This document shows positions 28,449 through 36,468 of a DNA stretch of 64,000 nt, one piece after another; position 1 is the stretch's first letter, and the number at the start of each line of letters is the position of its first letter. Under the pieces are notes generated by a model that ran no database searches, was not told the origin of the DNA, and saw only the letters and a program-made list of their open reading frames with translations. The stretch is from Pseudomonadota bacterium (GTDB taxonomy: Bacteria; Pseudomonadota; Gammaproteobacteria; UBA9214), in NCBI GenBank assembly GCA_041395565.1, contig JAWLAI010000004.1:1-64000 (forward strand), in the 5' to 3' direction. A program made the translations under genes and the position numbers.

Positions 28449-28943
28449 ATGACCGTACGGATCCGCAATGGCTGGCACCGACTGCCGAGTGGTTATGACG
28501 TGGAATTCCGGCACGGGGTTCCGGTCCGGCTGTCGGACAATGGCAGGGGCGCTGCTCTCTCTGACCGGGCCCTGGGGGCGGAAGTGACGGCGCTCGGACA
28601 GCTCCCGGTCCGGCTCGGTGCCTGGGTAACCGGCGCGCGGCCGGAAGAGCGTGAGGCGCCGCTGCTGGTTGCTGGCAGCGCCTTCCCGGAGGTGTTGTGC
28701 CGGCTGGCGCGCTCGGCCGCGACGGTGTTCGTCGACCGCTTTCACAAACCGGTCGAGGCGGTCGACGTCGACTGGGATCGTCTGGAATACCAGAAGGATT
28801 TCAATATGGCGCTGGACCATTGCGGGCTGAGCGCGGCGGATGTCGACCAGGCGGCGGGATTCGACGCCTATGTTGCTGCCATGCACGACGAGGCATGCCG
28901 GCTCGTCGCCGCCCGTATGCCGCCACCGGTCGAGCCGGAGTGA
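28449..28943 (+). CDS. Conserved hypothetical protein, first gene of a pair with a TetR-like regulator
   Basis: The protein has 164 residues with a strong GGAGGTGA site. No motif is recognised; it is soluble with no signal peptide, and its C-terminal half is helical (YQKDFNMALDHCGLSAADVDQAAGFDAYVAAMHDEACRL is given here only by region, residues ~116-154). Its stop lies five bases before the TetR-like start at 28949, so the two are probably one operon. Confidence 0.55.
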   Translation: MTVRIRNGWHRLPSGYDVEFRHGVPVRLSDNGRGAALSDRALGAEVTALGQLPVRLGAWVTGARPEEREAPLLVAGSAFPEVLCRLARSAATVFVDRFHKPVEAVDVDWDRLEYQKDFNMALDHCGLSAADVDQAAGFDAYVAAMHDEACRLVAARMPPPVEPE

Positions 28944-28948
28944 GCGTC

Positions 28949-29605
28949 ATGCCGCGGCAGGCAGCGGCAAGTTCGCAACTCGCCGGTCGCATCCTCGACC
29001 AGGCGCTGGCACTGGCCGAGGCGCAGGATTCGTGGGAGGCGCTGCGCCTGCATCAGGTGGCCGATGCCATGGGTATTCCCCTCGCCGATGTCCTGGCCTG
29101 CTACGCACAGAAGGACGATCTGGCGGAGGCGTGGTTCGATTGCGCCGATCGTGCCGCACTGCTGGAACGCGACACGCCGGGATTCGCCGCGCTGCCCGCG
29201 ACCGGGCGGCTGGAGCGGGTCATGATGGCGTGGCTGGATGCCCTCGCGCCGCACCGGCGCCTGACCCGCGGCATGCTGGCCTACAAACTCGAACCCGGCC
29301 ATCTGCACCTGCAATTGCCCGGCCTGGCGCGCATCAGCCGCACCGTGCAGTGGTTCCGCGAGGTCGCCGGCCTGGATGGCCGCGGGCTGCGGCGCATTGC
29401 CGGCGAGAGCGGCCTGACTCTGCTGTACCTGAGTGCCTTCGCGCGCTGGCTCTACGACGAGACACCGGGCGGGCGCGCTACGCGCGGCTGGCTCGCGCAG
29501 TCCCTGCAGCGGCATGCCGGCTGCCTGTGTGTGGGCGCAGGGCGGATGGACGCGGGCCGGCAGCAAGCGCCCGTCGCGGAGGCGGCAGCGGAGGACGGCG
29601 GCTGA
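28949..29605 (+). CDS. TetR-family-like transcriptional regulator
   Basis: The protein has 218 residues from ATG 28949, chosen because a GGAG site lies 8 bp upstream; GTG 28940 is an alternative. The N-terminal ~55 residues fit the TetR helix-turn-helix (SWEALRLHQVADAMGIPLADV, CYAQKDDLAEAWFD). The rest is an all-helical ligand domain without a recognised subfamily. TetR proteins usually repress genes next to them. Candidates here are the upstream partner gene and the NfeD/stomatin pair that converges downstream. Confidence 0.7.
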   Translation: MPRQAAASSQLAGRILDQALALAEAQDSWEALRLHQVADAMGIPLADVLACYAQKDDLAEAWFDCADRAALLERDTPGFAALPATGRLERVMMAWLDALAPHRRLTRGMLAYKLEPGHLHLQLPGLARISRTVQWFREVAGLDGRGLRRIAGESGLTLLYLSAFARWLYDETPGGRATRGWLAQSLQRHAGCLCVGAGRMDAGRQQAPVAEAAAEDGG

Positions 29606-29610
29606 TCGGC

Positions 29611-30369
29611 TCAGTCCGTGCCGGACCGGGTGCCGAACAGCTGGCCGATGCTGTCGAGCGGGAGGGGAAACACGATGGTGGAACTCTTCTCGCCGGCGAT
29701 TTCGGTCAGCGTCTGCAGGTAGCGCAGCTGCAGTGACTGCGGCTGCTGGTTCAGCAGCCGCGCGGCTTCGACCAGCTTCTCCGCCGCCTGCAGCTCGCCC
29801 TCGGCATGGATGACCTTGGCGCGCCGTTCGCGTTCGGCCTCCGCCTGGCGCGCGATGGCGCGCACCATGCTCTCGTCGATATCGACATGCTTGATTTCCA
29901 CGTTCGCGACCTTGATGCCCCAGGCATCGGTCTGGCGGTCGAGGATGGTCTGGATATCGACATTGAGCTTGTCGCGTTCGGCCAGCACGTCATCCAGATC
30001 GTGCTGTCCCAGGACCGAACGCAGCGTAGTCTGCGCCAGCTGGCTGGTGGCGGCCAGGAAGTCCTCGACCTGGATGATGGACTTCTGCGGATCGATCACG
30101 CGGAAGTAGATGACCGCGTTGACCTTGACGGAGACGTTGTCGCGCGAGATCACGTCCTGGCTCGGCACATCCATCACCACCGTGCGCAGGTCGACCTTCA
30201 CCATCTGCTGGACGACCGGGATGACGATGATCAGACCGGGCCCCTTGACCTTCCAGAACCGGCCCAGCGTGAAGATCACGCCGCGCTCGTACTCGCGCAG
30301 GATTCGAAAGGTGTACAGCAGCACCGCAATGATGATGATCAGTGCGGCGAAGATTCCGGGGATTCCCAT
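29611..30369 (-). CDS. Stomatin/slipin (SPFH-domain membrane protein)
   Basis: The protein has 252 residues with an AGGAGG site before ATG 30369. An N-terminal transmembrane helix (IFAALIIIIAVLLYTF) is followed by the SPFH/prohibitin core (EYERGVIFTLGRFWKVKGPGL, VDLRTVVMDVPSQDVISRDN). A helical coil with the RQAEAERERRAKVIHAEGE segment follows. Slipins form membrane rings that organise lipid domains and are often paired with NfeD proteins. The NfeD gene lies three bases upstream, and the pair forms the classical slipin/NfeD operon. Confidence 0.9.
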   Translation of the reverse strand: MGIPGIFAALIIIIAVLLYTFRILREYERGVIFTLGRFWKVKGPGLIIVIPVVQQMVKVDLRTVVMDVPSQDVISRDNVSVKVNAVIYFRVIDPQKSIIQVEDFLAATSQLAQTTLRSVLGQHDLDDVLAERDKLNVDIQTILDRQTDAWGIKVANVEIKHVDIDESMVRAIARQAEAERERRAKVIHAEGELQAAEKLVEAARLLNQQPQSLQLRYLQTLTEIAGEKSSTIVFPLPLDSIGQLFGTRSGTD

Positions 30370-30372
30370 GGT

Positions 30373-31740
30373 TCAGACCTCCTCGTTGACAGGGCGGACC
30401 TCGAGTTCCAGTCCGTCGATCGCGACGACGCGCAGGCGCTCGCCGCGTGCCACCGGCCCGGCGCAGCGCGCACGCCAGTGCTCGCCGTGGACCAGGACGC
30501 GGCCCTGGCCGGCATGAAAATCTTCCAGCGCCTCGGCCGTGGCCTGCAGCATTTCCTCGCGGCCGCTGACCACGGGACGCCGGCGTGACTTGATGGCGGC
30601 GCCGACGACGAACAGGAAGAAACCCGCGCTGGCGATAGCCAGACTCAGGATCAGCGGCAGGGAGATGGCATAGCCGGCACTGTCCCGGTCGAACAGGATC
30701 ACCGAACCGGCGACGAAAGCGATCATCCCGCCGATGCCGAGCGCGCCGAAGCTCGGCACGAACGCCTCGGCCAGCATGAAGACCAGACCGAGGCCGAGCA
30801 GCGCGAGTCCCGCGTAATTGACCGGCAGGATCTGGAAGGCATACAGGGCCAGCAGCAGGCTGATCGCGCCGGCGACGCCGGGCAGGATATAGCCCGGGTT
30901 GGCGAATTCGAAGAACAGACCGTAGATACCGACCAACATCAGGATGTAGGCGACGTTCGGGTCGGTGACGACGCCGAGCAGGCGGCTGCGCCAGTCCGGT
31001 GCGATGACCACGGTGACTAGGCCCCGGGTGTCCAGGGTGCGCGCGCTGCCCGAGACGTTCACGCTGCGGCCCTGCAGTTGCCGCAGCAGGTCGGGCAGGT
31101 CCGTGGCAATGATATCGATGACCTGCTGTGCGTGGGCCTCTGCCGCCGGGAGGCTGGCCGCAGCGCGCACCGCGCGCTCGGCCCACTCGGCGTTGCGGCC
31201 GCGCAGCTGGGCCAGGCTGCGGAGGTAGGCGACCGCATCGTTCACCTGCTTGCGGTGCAGGGCATCCGCCGGTTCCTCCGCTGCCTGCTCCGCATCCGCC
31301 GCCTGTTTGCGCGGCGTATCCCCGGCATCCGGTAGCGCCCCGAGTTCGACCGGCGTGGCCGCACCCAGATTGGTGCCGGGCGTCATTGCCGCGACGTGAC
31401 AGGCGTAGAGGATATAGGTCCCCGCGCTGGCGGCACGGGCGCCGCCGGGTGTGACGTAACCGACCACGGGCAGCGCGGAGACCAGGATGTCCTGGACGAT
31501 GTCGCGCATGGCGCTGTCGAGTCCGCCCGGGGTGTCCAGGCGCAGGATCACCATGGCGGCGGCGTGTTCGCGTGCGGTCTGCAGGCCGCGAGCGAAATAG
31601 TCCGCGGTAGCCGGGCCGATGGCGCCGTCGATATCGAGCACAATGGCGTTGCGCTCGTTCGCGGCCGGATACCACGCAAGCGCCAGCATCAAGGCAAGCA
31701 ACAGGGCGGGCCACAGGCGGCTATGCTGACCGTATCTCAT
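30373..31740 (-). CDS. NfeD family protein with ClpP-like serine protease domain
   Basis: The protein has 455 residues. Residues 1-~24 are a signal/anchor. A ClpP-class protease domain spans ~30-220, with nucleophile Ser105 in the AASAGTY motif and a likely base Lys near residue 164 (LHRKQVNDAV). Three or four transmembrane segments lie at ~235-370, followed by the C-terminal NfeD OB-fold domain (VHGEHWRARCAGPVARGERL). In archaeal homologues this protease cleaves the partner stomatin. Here it forms a two-gene operon with the slipin downstream. Confidence 0.88.
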   Translation of the reverse strand: MRYGQHSRLWPALLLALMLALAWYPAANERNAIVLDIDGAIGPATADYFARGLQTAREHAAAMVILRLDTPGGLDSAMRDIVQDILVSALPVVGYVTPGGARAASAGTYILYACHVAAMTPGTNLGAATPVELGALPDAGDTPRKQAADAEQAAEEPADALHRKQVNDAVAYLRSLAQLRGRNAEWAERAVRAAASLPAAEAHAQQVIDIIATDLPDLLRQLQGRSVNVSGSARTLDTRGLVTVVIAPDWRSRLLGVVTDPNVAYILMLVGIYGLFFEFANPGYILPGVAGAISLLLALYAFQILPVNYAGLALLGLGLVFMLAEAFVPSFGALGIGGMIAFVAGSVILFDRDSAGYAISLPLILSLAIASAGFFLFVVGAAIKSRRRPVVSGREEMLQATAEALEDFHAGQGRVLVHGEHWRARCAGPVARGERLRVVAIDGLELEVRPVNEEV

Positions 31741-31857
31741 GGTAACCTGACATTAGTATGAAAAGAGGTCGGATACAATTTCCCGGGATGTCGGATCCGT
31801 TCCGGCAGCAACGGCTTGGAAACAGTGTCCGGCCCCGTTGCTACCGGGAGCCGATAC

Positions 31858-32118
31858 ATGAAAAAACTCAAGCACGAGGCGGAACTGGTCAAGGCGGCCG
31901 TGCAGGCCGGGATGCAATACGGCGAACAGCGCGGGGTGGTGAAATTCGAACCGACCGATTCGCTCAATGAACGCATCGAGTACATCTACCGCCTGCTGGT
32001 GCATGACAAGGTCATCGCGCCCATGCCGGAGGAGCAGGTGTCGCAGCAGTCGATGCGTCACCGCCTCGCCATGTGGATGGCGCGCCAGCTGCCGCAGGAC
32101 CATCCGCTCCTGAAATGA
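31858..32118 (+). CDS. Small conserved hypothetical protein
   Basis: The protein has 86 residues with a GGGAG site upstream of ATG 31858. It is helical and charged (KKLKHEAELVKAAVQAGMQYGEQ), with no signal peptide and no recognised domain. The gene is divergent from nfeD and lies 150 bp before the response regulator gene. Confidence 0.55.
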   Translation: MKKLKHEAELVKAAVQAGMQYGEQRGVVKFEPTDSLNERIEYIYRLLVHDKVIAPMPEEQVSQQSMRHRLAMWMARQLPQDHPLLK

Positions 32119-32268
32119 CCTCCGCCCGGTGCGGTTGCGACGGGCGCGCAACGACGGGGTCGCCACCCGGCGCCGCCCGCGCTGGCTTTCGCGGCGCTGC
32201 CGCGGGAAACTTCCCGCGGCGATCCCGGTCCATGTGCCGGGCAGGTGAATGGAACGGAGTGCGAGACG

Positions 32269-32937
32269 GTGCGAATCCTCCTGGTTGAAGACGATGCGGC
32301 GTTGGCACGCACCCTGCAGGCCAGGCTGCGCCAGGAGGGATTCGCCGTGGACGTGGCGGACAACGGTGTCGACGCCGAACACCTCGGACGCGAGGAGGCC
32401 TACGACGCGGTCATTCTCGATCTCGGGTTGCCGGGACGTCCTGGGCTCGAGGTGCTCGCGCACTGGCGTGCGGATGCCATCGCCACGCCGGTGATCATCC
32501 TCACCGCCCGCGATGCCTGGCATGAAAAGGTCGACGGCTTCAAGGCGGGGGCCGACGATTACCTCGCCAAGCCGTTTCACGTCGAGGAACTGCTGGCGCG
32601 TCTCGGTGCTGTCGTGCGCCGCAGTGTCACGCAGTCGACGGGGACGCTGACGGCCTGCGGGCTCACGCTGGACGAGGAGCGCAAGTCCTGCAGCCGTGCC
32701 GATGGCAGCATGATCGAGCTGACCGCCACGGAGTTCCGTCTGCTGCGCTACTTCATGCTGCATCCGGGCAAGGTGCTGTCCAAGTCGCGCCTGGCAGAAC
32801 ACATCTACGAGTTCGATGACGAGCGCGACAGCAATGTCATCGAGGTCTATGTCACGCGCCTGCGCGGTAAGATCGGCAAGGAACTGATCACGACCCGGCG
32901 CGGCCAGGGTTACGTGTTCGGGGATCCCTGCCCGTGA
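32269..32937 (+). CDS. OmpR/PhoP-family response regulator
   Basis: The protein has 222 residues, starting at GTG 32269 with a GGAG site 9 bp upstream. The receiver domain has the acidic pair EDD at residues ~8-10, phospho-acceptor Asp51 (ILDLGLPG), Thr (ILTARD) and Lys101 (AKPF). The winged-helix effector domain fits OmpR/PhoB (EFRLLRYFMLHPGKVLSKSRL, NVIEVYVTRLRGKI). It overlaps the kinase gene by 4 bp (GTGA). A PhoP-like identity is suggested by the kinase partner and the downstream direct repeat at 34329. Confidence 0.9.
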   Translation: MRILLVEDDAALARTLQARLRQEGFAVDVADNGVDAEHLGREEAYDAVILDLGLPGRPGLEVLAHWRADAIATPVIILTARDAWHEKVDGFKAGADDYLAKPFHVEELLARLGAVVRRSVTQSTGTLTACGLTLDEERKSCSRADGSMIELTATEFRLLRYFMLHPGKVLSKSRLAEHIYEFDDERDSNVIEVYVTRLRGKIGKELITTRRGQGYVFGDPCP

Positions 32938-34262
32938 CGTCCATCCAGCGCCGGCTGCTGCTGTGGCTGCTGGCCAGCGTGGTCCTGCTGTTCGGCCTGC
33001 ACTGGCTGGTGACCAGCCGGTTCGCCGCCGGATTCACCGAGGACTACATCGCGACGCGGCTCGCGCACGATGCCGAGGCGCTGGTGTCGGGATTGCGTTT
33101 CGACTCCGCGGGCATCCCCGAACTGGATCCGGACTACGTCGCCCCGATCTACCTGCGCGCCGGTTCCGGTCACTATTTCCAGATCAACTCAAATGGCTAC
33201 AGTCTCAAGTCCGGATCGCTCGGCAGCGGCAACTTCGGCTTCGCACTCGAGGCGCAGCCGCAGAAGACCCTGCTCCGCATCCGCGGGCCGGAGGACCAGC
33301 CGCTGCTGGTATGGGTCGCGCACTACGAACGCGCCGGCCATCCGTTCAGTCTCGCCATCGGCGAGGAACTGACCGAGCTGAACAAGCATATCAACCGCTT
33401 CCGGCTCCGCTTCGGACTGGTGGCGCTGCTGCTGGTAGCGATACTGGTGCTGGTGCAGCGCACCATCGTGCGCCTGAGCCTGGCGCCGCTGGAGACGGTG
33501 CGGCACGAGACCCGCCTGCTGGAGGAGGGCGCCATCGAGCGCCTCTCGGAACGGGTGCCGGCCGAGGTCCGGCCGCTGGTGAGCGAGATCAACCGCCTGG
33601 TGGTGCTGATGCAGCAGCGCCTGGTCCGTTCCCGCCATGCGCTGGGCAACCTCGCCCATGCGCTGAAGACGCCGCTGGCAGTGCTGCGCCAGTATCTCGA
33701 ACAGAACAGCCAGCGGCTGGATGCCGAATGCCTGCAGGAGACGCGTGCAGCACTCGCCCTGATCCAGTCCATCATCGACCGCGAGCTCAAGCGCGCACGG
33801 CTGGCCGGCCCGGCCTCCGGCGGCCGCCTGTGCCACCTGAACCGGGAGCTGCCGGATATCGTGGGCCTGCTGCAGAAGGTCCATGCCGACAGGCGGCTGG
33901 AGTTCGTGCTGGAACTGGGCGGGCGGGAGCTGCGCTACGGCGACCGCGAGGACATGCTGGAACTGCTGGGCAACCTGCTGGACAACGCCGCCAAATGGGC
34001 AGGGCACCGGATCGAGGTGACGGCGGCCTGGGATGCGGGGCTGACGCTAGCGGTGGCGGATGACGGGCCCGGGATCGATGCGCAGCAGCGGCAGCGCCTG
34101 CTTGAACGCGGCGTGCGCCTCGACGAATCGACCAGTGGCCACGGTCTCGGCCTCGCCATCGTCCGCGAGATCGTGGACCAGTATGGCGGCACGCTGGAGC
34201 TCGGGCGCTCCGACCGTCTCGGCGGGCTCGAGGTCAGGATATTCCTGCCCGCTACGGCATGA
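32934..34262 (+). CDS. PhoQ-like sensor histidine kinase
   Basis: The protein has 442 residues with a GTG start overlapping the regulator stop. Two transmembrane helices (~8-28 and ~160-182) flank a ~130-residue periplasmic sensor. The phospho-accepting His242 lies in NLAHALKTP. The ATPase domain has an N box (GNLLDNAAKWA), G1 (VADDGPGID) and G2 (GHGLGLAIV). The order and the short overlap with an OmpR-type regulator resemble PhoPQ, but the periplasmic ligand (Mg2+, peptide, pH) cannot be read from sequence. Confidence 0.88.
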   Translation: MTSIQRRLLLWLLASVVLLFGLHWLVTSRFAAGFTEDYIATRLAHDAEALVSGLRFDSAGIPELDPDYVAPIYLRAGSGHYFQINSNGYSLKSGSLGSGNFGFALEAQPQKTLLRIRGPEDQPLLVWVAHYERAGHPFSLAIGEELTELNKHINRFRLRFGLVALLLVAILVLVQRTIVRLSLAPLETVRHETRLLEEGAIERLSERVPAEVRPLVSEINRLVVLMQQRLVRSRHALGNLAHALKTPLAVLRQYLEQNSQRLDAECLQETRAALALIQSIIDRELKRARLAGPASGGRLCHLNRELPDIVGLLQKVHADRRLEFVLELGGRELRYGDREDMLELLGNLLDNAAKWAGHRIEVTAAWDAGLTLAVADDGPGIDAQQRQRLLERGVRLDESTSGHGLGLAIVREIVDQYGGTLELGRSDRLGGLEVRIFLPATA

Positions 34263-34328
34263 GGCCGCGCGCGTAGCGCCGCTCCCGCGGTCTCGCTGCG
34301 ACAAATAGCCGCGCACCCCGGCGCGGAT

Positions 34329-34361
34329 TTTCAGCTTTGTTTCAGGTCCCAGTCCTACAGT
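34329..34361 (+). promoter_or_regulatory. Direct-repeat regulator box plus -10 element upstream of the small membrane gene
   Basis: TTTCAG at 34329-34334 is repeated exactly at 34340-34345, with a 5-bp spacer; this 11-bp periodicity is typical of OmpR/PhoP-type operators. TACAGT (34356-34361), a plausible -10, begins 10 bp after the second repeat, the arrangement of PhoP-box promoters. It sits just after the two-component genes and about 50 bp before the 27-residue ORF and the EF-hand gene. Autoregulation of this block is inferred. Confidence 0.4.
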
Positions 34362-34394
34362 GATGCCATGATCAATGACGCATGGAGGTTAACC

Positions 34395-34478
34395 ATGATA
34401 TTCGATATGGCGACACTGGCAGGTATGGTTTCGAGCCTGGTGATGCTGGTCGTGCTGGCTGTGGTCAGCGTCAAGTAA
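34395..34478 (+). CDS. 27-residue single-pass membrane micro-protein (TLAGM type 1)
   Basis: ATG 34395 has a perfect GGAGG site 6 bp upstream. The 27-residue product begins MIFDMATLAGM, and the rest is one hydrophobic helix (MVSSLVMLVVLAVVSV) ending in Lys. The FD-x-x-TLAGM start is shared with the 52-residue gene at 35215. Being placed between a PhoPQ-like pair and the EF-hand gene, it could be a regulator of the kinase, in the manner of MgrB; that is inference only. Confidence 0.55.
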   Translation: MIFDMATLAGMVSSLVMLVVLAVVSVK

Positions 34479-34544
34479 ACGATCCGCTGCGTTCGATGAC
34501 GCCACAGAAGTGGTAATTAAGTCAAATTAATCAGGAGCATGTGT

Positions 34545-35030
34545 ATGAAATCCAGAGTGTTTATCAAGACGGCGGCCGCATTGATGCTGGCCGCTGCTGC
34601 TGTCCCCGGCATGGCTGCCGATCCGGAGATGCCGTCGCAGGGGCCGCTGCCCTTCGACGGGATGGACACGGACCATGACGGTTACGTGAGCCAGGAGGAG
34701 TACCGGCATGCGCACAGCGAGCGGCTGCAGCAACGCCAGGAAGAGCAGCACCAGTACCAGTACCGCAATATGGACGAGGCACCCCACTATGCGGATCTCG
34801 ATACCGACCATGATGGCCGGGTAAGCCGCGAGGAATTCCAGGCGCACCAGCAGAATCGCATGCAGGAGCGGTCGCAGGAACGCACCGAACGCCAGCAGCA
34901 GCGCGAGGAACACCGGCAGGAGATGATGGAACGGCACCAGGAACGCGTCGAGGAAATGCAGCAGCATCGCCTCGAACAGCCGGCTGGCGGGATGTACCCG
35001 GGTGGCGGCATGGGTGGCGGCAAACGCTGA
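34545..35030 (+). CDS. Secreted EF-hand protein with Gln/Glu/Arg-rich helix
   Basis: The protein has 161 residues from ATG 34545; an ATG at 34539 is only one base from the AGGAG site, so it is excluded. Residues 1-26 are a signal peptide (AALMLAAAAVPGMAA). Two EF-hand loops are clear: DTDHDGYVSQEE (~42-53) and DTDHDGRVSREE (~82-93). A charged helix rich in Gln, Glu and Arg follows, with a Gly-rich C-terminus. It should bind Ca2+ in the periplasm. A rho-independent terminator follows at 35051. Confidence 0.85.
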   Translation: MKSRVFIKTAAALMLAAAAVPGMAADPEMPSQGPLPFDGMDTDHDGYVSQEEYRHAHSERLQQRQEEQHQYQYRNMDEAPHYADLDTDHDGRVSREEFQAHQQNRMQERSQERTERQQQREEHRQEMMERHQERVEEMQQHRLEQPAGGMYPGGGMGGGKR

Positions 35031-35050
35031 TCCGTCGCCCTGGGCAGGAA

Positions 35051-35079
35051 AAAGCCGGGATTCGTCCCGGCTTTTTTTT
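35051..35079 (+). terminator. Rho-independent terminator after the EF-hand gene
   Basis: A perfect 10-bp stem (AAAGCCGGGA / TCCCGGCTTT) with a TTCG loop runs directly into eight Ts. This is a textbook intrinsic terminator. Confidence 0.92.
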
Positions 35080-35179
35080 GGCGCGGGGTGTGCGCCGGCC
35101 GGCCAGCCGCGGCTTTCCTGGCAGGACTATCTTCCGGGCGGTGGTTGAAACCGGCCGTGCCAGGACATACATTAGAAAT

Positions 35180-35196
35180 TGTTTATATACTGATTA
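35180..35196 (+). promoter_or_regulatory. PhoP-box-like direct repeat overlapping a -10 element
   Basis: TGTTTA (35180-35185) and TGATTA (35191-35196) are spaced by 5 bp, close to the PhoP-box pattern. TATACT (35186-35191) between them is a good -10 match. It lies about 20 bp upstream of the ATG at 35215, so either a very short leader or a repressor-type site. Weak evidence. Confidence 0.28.
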
Positions 35197-35214
35197 ACTC
35201 GCCGGGAGACGATC

Positions 35215-35373
35215 ATGTCATTTGACGCACTCACGCTGGCTGGTATGTTTCTGCTGGTGCTGTTGCTGGTACTCCTGCTGTACCTCTGCAACCGCACCGG
35301 CATTACCTGCAACGACCGTTCCCGGAACACGGATGCAGACGCACGGGAACTTGCCCGGCGCCTGCGGTCCTGA
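35215..35373 (+). CDS. 52-residue membrane micro-protein (TLAGM type 2)
   Basis: ATG 35215 has a GGGAG site 6 bp upstream. The product begins MSFDALTLAGM and continues as a Leu-rich transmembrane helix (FLLVLLLVLLLYL). A cytosolic tail with two Cys, several Asp and Arg, and no other motif follows. The start matches the 27-residue gene at 34395. It precedes the RND efflux operon by 39 bp and could belong to its transcript. Confidence 0.6.
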   Translation: MSFDALTLAGMFLLVLLLVLLLYLCNRTGITCNDRSRNTDADARELARRLRS

Positions 35374-35412
35374 TTCGCACCGCCAGTACGCTGCAATCAC
35401 AAGGAGTCTGAT

Positions 35413-36468
35413 ATGGGCATGAGCATACGACGGACGCTGGGTCTGGCCGTGCTGCTGCTGCAGTCGCTGGCAGCCGCGGCGGAGGGGGTGCTCGAGACGG
35501 CGACGGTGGAGTCTGTGACCGTGCCGGACGAGATCCGTCTCGACGGCGTGGTCGAGGCAGTCAACCAGGCCACGGTGGCGGCACAGACCTCCGGGCGCGT
35601 CACCGCGATCAGTTTCGACATCGACGACTACGTCCCCAAGGGAGAGGTCATCGTGCGCCTGCACGATACCGAGCAGAAGGCGCGCCTAACCAAGGCGCAG
35701 AGCGGGCTGCAGGAGGCACAGGCCCGGCTCGACAAGGCCGCGGACGACCGGCAGCGCAAGCAGACCCTGTATCAGCAACAGGCCGTCAGCAAGTCTGCGC
35801 TCGACGACGCGGTTGCCGAGTTCAAGGCGGCGCAGGCGTCGCTGGAAGCGGCACGCGCACAGGTCACCGAGGCCAGCGAGCAGCTCGAGCACACCCTGAT
35901 CCGCGCGCCCTACAGCGGCATCGTGGTCGAGCGTCATATCGAGCCGGGTGAGCTGGTACAGCCCGGCACGCTGCTGATGACCGGCCTGTCGCTGGATGCC
36001 CTGCGCGTGACCACGCAGGTGCCGGAGAGCCTGATCGGAATGCTGCGCCGGTTCGAGCAGGCCAGCGTGATCCTGCCGGAGGCGGTCGACGGGCGCGTGG
36101 CGGCGACGGCCATCACCATCTCGCCGCGGGCCGACACCGCCACGCACAGCTTCGAGGTGCGTCTGCAACTGCCGGCACTGGAGCAGCCGCTCTATCCCGG
36201 CATGTCGGTCAAGGTGGCGCTGACCACCGGCGAAGCGGAACGCCTGCTTGCGCCTGAATCCGCGCTCGTCACCCGCAGCGAGGTGAGCGGCGTCTACGTG
36301 GTCGATGATCGGGGCATCCACTTCCGCCAGGTGCGGCCGGGTCGCCGCTACGGCGTGGGCAGCCGCGAGATCCTGGCCGGACTGGCGGCCGGCGAGCGCG
36401 TCGCGCTCGATCCGGTGCGCGCAGCGGTCGAACTGAAGAACGCACGCACCGGCCGCGGCCATGACTGA
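35413..36468 (+). CDS. RND efflux periplasmic adaptor (membrane fusion protein)
   Basis: The protein has 351 residues with an AAGGAG site before ATG 35413. Residues 1-~23 are a signal peptide. The order is barrel-sandwich half (VAAQTSGRVTAISFDIDDYVPKGEVI), long helical hairpin (~85-165), second half (LIRAPYSGIVVERHIEPGELV), and beta-barrel and proximal domains. It links the RND pump to the outer-membrane channel encoded downstream. The stop overlaps the pump start by 8 bp. Confidence 0.9.
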   Translation: MGMSIRRTLGLAVLLLQSLAAAAEGVLETATVESVTVPDEIRLDGVVEAVNQATVAAQTSGRVTAISFDIDDYVPKGEVIVRLHDTEQKARLTKAQSGLQEAQARLDKAADDRQRKQTLYQQQAVSKSALDDAVAEFKAAQASLEAARAQVTEASEQLEHTLIRAPYSGIVVERHIEPGELVQPGTLLMTGLSLDALRVTTQVPESLIGMLRRFEQASVILPEAVDGRVAATAITISPRADTATHSFEVRLQLPALEQPLYPGMSVKVALTTGEAERLLAPESALVTRSEVSGVYVVDDRGIHFRQVRPGRRYGVGSREILAGLAAGERVALDPVRAAVELKNARTGRGHD

